NCBI GenBank assembly: GCA_016201425.1
Contig: JACQCW010000019.1
Location: 1-8,489 of the forward strand
Direction of reading: 5' to 3'
DNA length: 8,489 nt
Origin: Candidatus Vogelbacteria bacterium
GTDB taxonomy: Bacteria > Patescibacteria > Paceibacteria > UBA9973 > UBA12445
Part shown: positions 4,948 through 8,489 of the stretch, one piece after another
How positions within the stretch are numbered: the stretch's first letter is position 1
Layout: every line of letters begins with the position of its first letter
Notes under the pieces: model-generated
Databases searched by the model: none
What the model was told of the DNA's origin: nothing
What the model saw: only the letters and a program-made list of their open reading frames with translations
Translations under genes and position numbers: made by a program

Positions 4948-7398
4948 ATGAAATTAAGTCAGTTCAATAAAAATACCATTCCATTTCTTCCAATTTTAGC
5001 TCTTGAGCAGGTTATTTCCCATAAAATTCGTCATCGTGTCATAACGGCAAGCCAATATATCATTGCCCTTTTTCTCGCAGGTTTGTGTATAAGTAAGCTG
5101 TATCACCATGTAATTCCGGTTTTAGCAAATTTATTAGGATTGGCACTTATACTAATAGGAATATCTGTTGTTGTTTCTCTGCTCGAAGCCTTTTTTCGAT
5201 CTTACTACTATTTTGGGATTACTTTTTCAGAATTGGATGCTGGTAGGATAATTTATCAAACTAAAAGTGGCGATGCTGTTAGGGCGTTGTTCTCGATTCC
5301 TTTGGGTGAAAAAATACGTCTAAGAGCCGGAATACCAATTGACTCCCTGAAGAGCTTTTTGATATCTCGTGGAGAAATTATGCCAGATATCGAATTGCCA
5401 GATGTGGGCCTTGATCATTTTTTTTCAACAAGTGATTTAGTCGGGGCAATGTTTAGGGGTGATGACAAGTTTTCGAAGTTTTTATTTGGGTTTGGAATCG
5501 GAGGAAAAGAGTTAATTCAGATTTTGGATTGGATTAATTACGAAAATGAGCGTTCCGCTAAAAAAGAGAGATGGTGGTCAAGGGAAAATTTATCCAACCG
5601 ACGGGCGATAGGTAAAGAGTGGTCATTTGGCCGTACGCCGATACTCGATAAATTTAGCACCGATCTCTCTATGGATCCGAATATTTTTAATCAAGGCAGA
5701 GAGAGATCGTACAGGAATGACTTAGTTGGGCAAATTGAAATTGTTTTTACAAGGGCAACGGGAGCGAACGTAATTGTTGTTGGTGATCCGGGAGTTGGGG
5801 TTTTTGGTGTTATTCTAGATTTTATTAGAAAGATTGTTTCTGGTCGGGTTAGTCCAAACATAGCCTATTCTCGAGTCCTCGATTTAGATTGGAACAAACT
5901 CATCTCAGAATCCAGGGAGAAAACTGTGTTTGAAGATAATTTTACGCGATGTTTAAATGAGTCGATTTATTCAGGGAATATAATTTTTGTAATCCAAGAT
6001 CTACCTTCTTTTATGGCCTCATCTGAAGCACTGGGCACACAGCTCTCAAGTTTACTTTCACCATATCTAGACAAGAATGTTCGGTTTGTGGCAACCGCAG
6101 ATCCTACGAAATTTCATCAACTCGTTGAAGCGAATTCAGTCTTTAACCAATATTTCGAAAAGATTAAAGTAGAGGAGCCAGATGAACAAAAAACTCTTGA
6201 GATTGTCGAAAAAAACTTGCGCGATGTAGAACTGTCTCATAACTTCACGTTCACATTTTTGTCCGTTAAAGAGATCATAAGATCCGCTACATATTATATA
6301 ACCTCTGGTGTTATGCCGAGTAAGGCGATAAATTTGGTTACTGAGTTATCCGCTCAAGCGTCTTTTGCTGGTCTTAAGGTTATAGGTAAAAGTGATGTTT
6401 TGAACTTTATTCGAACGAAAACCAATATACCAGTTGGCGATATTGGTCAAGATGAAAAACAGACACTTCTTAATCTGGAGGTTGAGTTGCATAAAAGAGT
6501 GATCGGCCAGGGGCAAGCGATTACGGCAATTAGTAATGCTATGAGGCGGTCTAGGGCAGGTGTGCGTGATCCTAAAAAGCCCATTGGTTCATTTCTCTTT
6601 TTGGGTCCAACTGGCGTTGGTAAAACTGAAACAGCAAAGGCTTTGGCGCAAATATTTTATGGAGATGAGAAATATATGTTACGCCTAGATATGACAGAAT
6701 ATCAGTCTGGTGATTCGCTTAATCGTCTGATCGGTTCATTCCAAGAAGGTAAACCAGGGGTTCTCTCAAGTATGTTGCGTGAAAGTCCCTATGGCGTTCT
6801 TCTTCTTGATGAATTTGAGAAAGCTGACAAAGATGTTTTGAATCTTTTTTTACAAATATTAGACGAAGGATTTTTTTCCGATATGACCGGCAAGAAAGTT
6901 TCCACGCAAAATATTATCTTTATTGCCACTTCGAACGCAGCGAGTCAGATGATATTTGATATTACTGAAAAAGGGAATGATCCTACTATATATAAAACAG
7001 ATATCATTAATAAGATTGTTTCAGATGGTATATATAAACCCGAACTCATCAATAGATTCGACGATGTGGTGATCTTTCATCCGCTTAATAAAGACGAGTT
7101 ACAACAGATCACGGGTTTGATGTTGAAGAAATTGGCCAAGAGGTTGCAGGAGAAGGGGATTGAGCTTGTAGTCAACCCACTGCTTACCGGCAAGATCATG
7201 AATGCTGGTTACAATAGAACCTTCGGTGCTCGACCGATGAACCGTGCGATACAAGAGCAGGTGGAAGAACCTATTGCAAAAAAAATAATCGAAGGCAGCC
7301 TCATCCCAGGCGCAAAGATGGAGTTTACAGAAGCAGATTTTCCAACCACTGAGCCAGATGTCTCAGGTTCTATATTAGGAGAAACTACCAAGTCTTAG
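4948..7398 (+). CDS. Membrane-anchored Clp/Hsp100-like AAA+ ATPase with a degenerate first ATPase domain
   Basis: An 816-residue double-AAA+ protein. Two hydrophobic segments (about 33-52 and 55-83) form a membrane hairpin. A divergent region follows, perhaps a remnant Clp N-domain around 155-200, then a linker with TPILDKFSTDLS as in ClpC/ClpB. D1 (about 256-470) aligns along its length with ClpB/ClpC but looks dead: Walker A is GDPGVGVF (279-286, no K[T/S]), the Walker B acidic pair is QD (350-351), and the arginine-finger ERRF position reads NQYF (400-403). D2 (about 500-790) is intact: GPTGVGKT (553-560), LLLDE (618-622), sensor 1 TSN (661-663), INRF (701-704) and GARP (760-763). There is no M-domain between D1 and D2, no clear IGF/VGF ClpP-docking tripeptide, and no GYVG pore loop. 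The start at 4948 is chosen 5 nt after the previous stop; an in-frame ATG at 4849 would add 33 residues read out of frame from the upstream gene. A remodelling role at the membrane is inferred. Confidence 0.9.
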   Translation: MKLSQFNKNTIPFLPILALEQVISHKIRHRVITASQYIIALFLAGLCISKLYHHVIPVLANLLGLALILIGISVVVSLLEAFFRSYYYFGITFSELDAGRIIYQTKSGDAVRALFSIPLGEKIRLRAGIPIDSLKSFLISRGEIMPDIELPDVGLDHFFSTSDLVGAMFRGDDKFSKFLFGFGIGGKELIQILDWINYENERSAKKERWWSRENLSNRRAIGKEWSFGRTPILDKFSTDLSMDPNIFNQGRERSYRNDLVGQIEIVFTRATGANVIVVGDPGVGVFGVILDFIRKIVSGRVSPNIAYSRVLDLDWNKLISESREKTVFEDNFTRCLNESIYSGNIIFVIQDLPSFMASSEALGTQLSSLLSPYLDKNVRFVATADPTKFHQLVEANSVFNQYFEKIKVEEPDEQKTLEIVEKNLRDVELSHNFTFTFLSVKEIIRSATYYITSGVMPSKAINLVTELSAQASFAGLKVIGKSDVLNFIRTKTNIPVGDIGQDEKQTLLNLEVELHKRVIGQGQAITAISNAMRRSRAGVRDPKKPIGSFLFLGPTGVGKTETAKALAQIFYGDEKYMLRLDMTEYQSGDSLNRLIGSFQEGKPGVLSSMLRESPYGVLLLDEFEKADKDVLNLFLQILDEGFFSDMTGKKVSTQNIIFIATSNAASQMIFDITEKGNDPTIYKTDIINKIVSDGIYKPELINRFDDVVIFHPLNKDELQQITGLMLKKLAKRLQEKGIELVVNPLLTGKIMNAGYNRTFGARPMNRAIQEQVEEPIAKKIIEGSLIPGAKMEFTEADFPTTEPDVSGSILGETTKS

Positions 7399-7404
7399 AC
7401 TTGG
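7388..7404. repeat. Perfect inverted repeat over the AAA+ stop codon
   Basis: CCAAGTC and GACTTGG flank a TTA spacer, giving a 7-bp stem with a 3-nt loop that contains or abuts the TAG stop (7396-7398). No T-tract follows, so it is not a terminator on its own. It could stabilise the mRNA 3' end or be chance. Confidence 0.6.
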
Positions 7405-7428
7405 CCTCAGGTGTAAATATTGATTTCA

Positions 7429-7470
7429 CTCGCGTTGCCCAAAAGCAATAGCGGGTTTTCTTGTTTTTGT
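7429..7470 (+). terminator. Rho-independent terminator after the AAA+ gene
   Basis: Positions 7429-7438 pair with 7445-7455 (ten pairs, two of them G-U, with one bulged A at 7450) around a 6-nt loop. The stem is followed by TTTTCTTGTTTTTG. Its position 30 nt after the stop and before a new promoter fits the end of the membrane protein / AAA+ unit. Confidence 0.75.
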
Positions 7471-7489
7471 GATGATTTTTTGATACTGT
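7461..7489 (+). promoter_or_regulatory. Promoter of dus, probably leaderless
   Basis: TTGTTT (7461-7466) lies 17 nt upstream of TACTGT (7484-7489), which has an extended TG at 7481-7482. The -10 ends 7 nt before the dus ATG at 7497, the same spacing as the other two promoters here. The -35 lies inside the T-tract of the preceding terminator. The hexamers are imperfect, so the call leans on the repeated spacing. Confidence 0.5.
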
Positions 7490-7496
7490 CAAATTA

Positions 7497-8489
7497 ATGG
7501 TAAAAGGATTTTGGGAAAAATTAAAGAAGCCAATATTTGCTTTGGCACCGATGGCGGATGTTACCGACGCGGCTTTTCGGCGTATTATTGTTAAGTATGG
7601 TAAACCAGATGTGATGTGGACAGAGTTTGTGTCATGTGATGGATTATGCTCATCTGGTAAACCAAAATTATTGAAAGACTTATGGTTTACGGATATAGAG
7701 CGGCCAATTGTGGCGCAGTTTTTTGGTGCTAAACCTGAGAACTTTTACAGATGTGCAAAATTAGCTTTGGAGCTTGGCTTTGATGGTATTGATATAAACA
7801 TGGGATGTCCGGATCGATCTATTAATAAACAGATGGCATGTGCGGAGCTCATTAATAATCCTGAGCTTGCCAAGATGATTATTAGAGAAACAAAACGTGG
7901 GGCAGAAAATTTACCCGTATCTGTTAAAACACGTGTTGGATATAATAAAGAAAATTTAGATGAGTGGTTAAAAAATTTATTGAGCGAAACTCCTGCCGCG
8001 ATAGTTATTCATGCGAGAACAAAGAAAGAGTTATCGCTTGTGCCTGCGCGATGGGAATTAATTGCGAGAGCTAAGGAGATCGCCAAAGATAGTGAAACTT
8101 TAGTAATTGGCAATGGTGATGTAAAAGATCTCCGTGATGCTTATAATAAGATCAATCAAACTGGTGCCGATGGGACGATGCTTGGTCGTGCGGTATTCGG
8201 AAATCCATGGTTATTTAGTGACTATAATCGCACGAAGTCACTGAAGAAGTTCGAGTCAAAAGAGTCTACACTGTTTGTAGATAAGAAGGCGACACTTACA
8301 TTAAGCGAACGGCTTAAAGTGATGCTTGAACATGCGGAACTTTTTGATGAGCTTTATACCGGGATCAAAAGTTTTGCTCTAATGCGAAAGCATTTTGGTT
8401 CGTATGTTGGGGGATTTTCTGGAGCAAAGGAGCTTCGCGTGCAATTGATGGAGGCTGAAAATTCAAAACAGGTACAGAAGATTGTTGAG
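7497..8489 (+). CDS. dus: tRNA-dihydrouridine synthase (3' end outside window)
   Basis: FMN- and NADPH-dependent reduction of uridine to dihydrouridine in the tRNA D-loop region. The frame is open to the last base, giving 331 residues with no stop, so the gene is cut by the window edge, probably near its end. Family motifs in order: APMADVTDAAFRR (17-29), NMGCPDRSINK (101-111) with the catalytic cysteine at C104, VKTRVGY (143-149) with K144, IHART (171-175) with H172, IGNGD (204-208), and GADGTMLGRAVFGNPWLF (223-240). The C-terminal helical tRNA-binding region is under way from about 265 (KSFALMRKHFGSYVGGFSGA). The ATG at 7497 is the only plausible start, as an in-frame TGA lies at 7473-7475. 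Whether it matches DusA, DusB or DusC specificity cannot be told. Departures from common Dus sequences, such as R and I in place of the usual K and V after GCP, look clade-specific and leave the catalytic residues intact. Confidence 0.95.
   Translation, partial: MVKGFWEKLKKPIFALAPMADVTDAAFRRIIVKYGKPDVMWTEFVSCDGLCSSGKPKLLKDLWFTDIERPIVAQFFGAKPENFYRCAKLALELGFDGIDINMGCPDRSINKQMACAELINNPELAKMIIRETKRGAENLPVSVKTRVGYNKENLDEWLKNLLSETPAAIVIHARTKKELSLVPARWELIARAKEIAKDSETLVIGNGDVKDLRDAYNKINQTGADGTMLGRAVFGNPWLFSDYNRTKSLKKFESKESTLFVDKKATLTLSERLKVMLEHAELFDELYTGIKSFALMRKHFGSYVGGFSGAKELRVQLMEAENSKQVQKIVE

Noticed and set aside
1..8489. CRISPR arrays, tRNA or rRNA genes, insertion sequences, riboswitches
   Set aside because: No repeated units with spacers, cloverleaf-like segments, transposase motifs or long structured leaders were seen. 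The intergenic gaps are all under 100 bp.

Overview
The window reads as compact bacterial chromosome of Patescibacteria (Candidate Phyla Radiation) type, most likely Parcubacteria-like. This rests on remembered family resemblance, not a search. The supporting traits are moderately AT-rich sequence, all genes on the + strand, gaps of 5 to about 100 bp, no visible Shine-Dalgarno sequence before any of the five starts not formed by an ATGA overlap, and clade-flavoured variants of SerRS, FtsQ, a Clp-like ATPase and Dus. Stops are TAA, TAG and TGA, and no gene carries an in-frame TGA, so genetic code 11 fits.

Layout. (1) Positions 2-340 hold the 3' end of an unrecognised gene, closed by a strong intrinsic terminator (356-390). 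(2) An envelope operon follows: serS (413-1684), an FtsQ/DivIB-like division protein (1697-2599), and a membrane-anchored protein that fuses an S11 D-Ala-D-Ala carboxypeptidase domain to a CapA-type metallophosphatase-like domain (2596-4500). (3) A new -10 box at 4534 begins a two-gene unit: a small polytopic membrane protein (4547-4942) and an 816-residue Clp/Hsp100-like AAA+ protein with an N-terminal membrane hairpin (4948-7398). The unit ends at a terminator (7429-7470). (4) A tRNA-dihydrouridine synthase gene starts at 7497 and runs off the window end; no stop codon is seen.

Two themes stand out. First, serS, the small membrane gene and dus each have a -10-like hexamer ending exactly 7 nt before the ATG, which predicts transcripts starting at or within a base of the start codon (leaderless mRNAs). 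The genes inside the operons sit 12 nt, -4 nt and 5 nt from the upstream stop, which suits translational coupling. Second, the AAA+ protein is a highly modified Clp relative. Its first ATPase domain has lost the Walker A lysine, the Walker B acidic pair and the arginine fingers, while the second is intact. It has no M-domain, no visible ClpP-docking tripeptide and no usual aromatic pore loop. With its membrane hairpin and its co-transcribed membrane partner, it is the best candidate here for an undescribed system, perhaps a membrane-bound protein remodeller. That role is inference.
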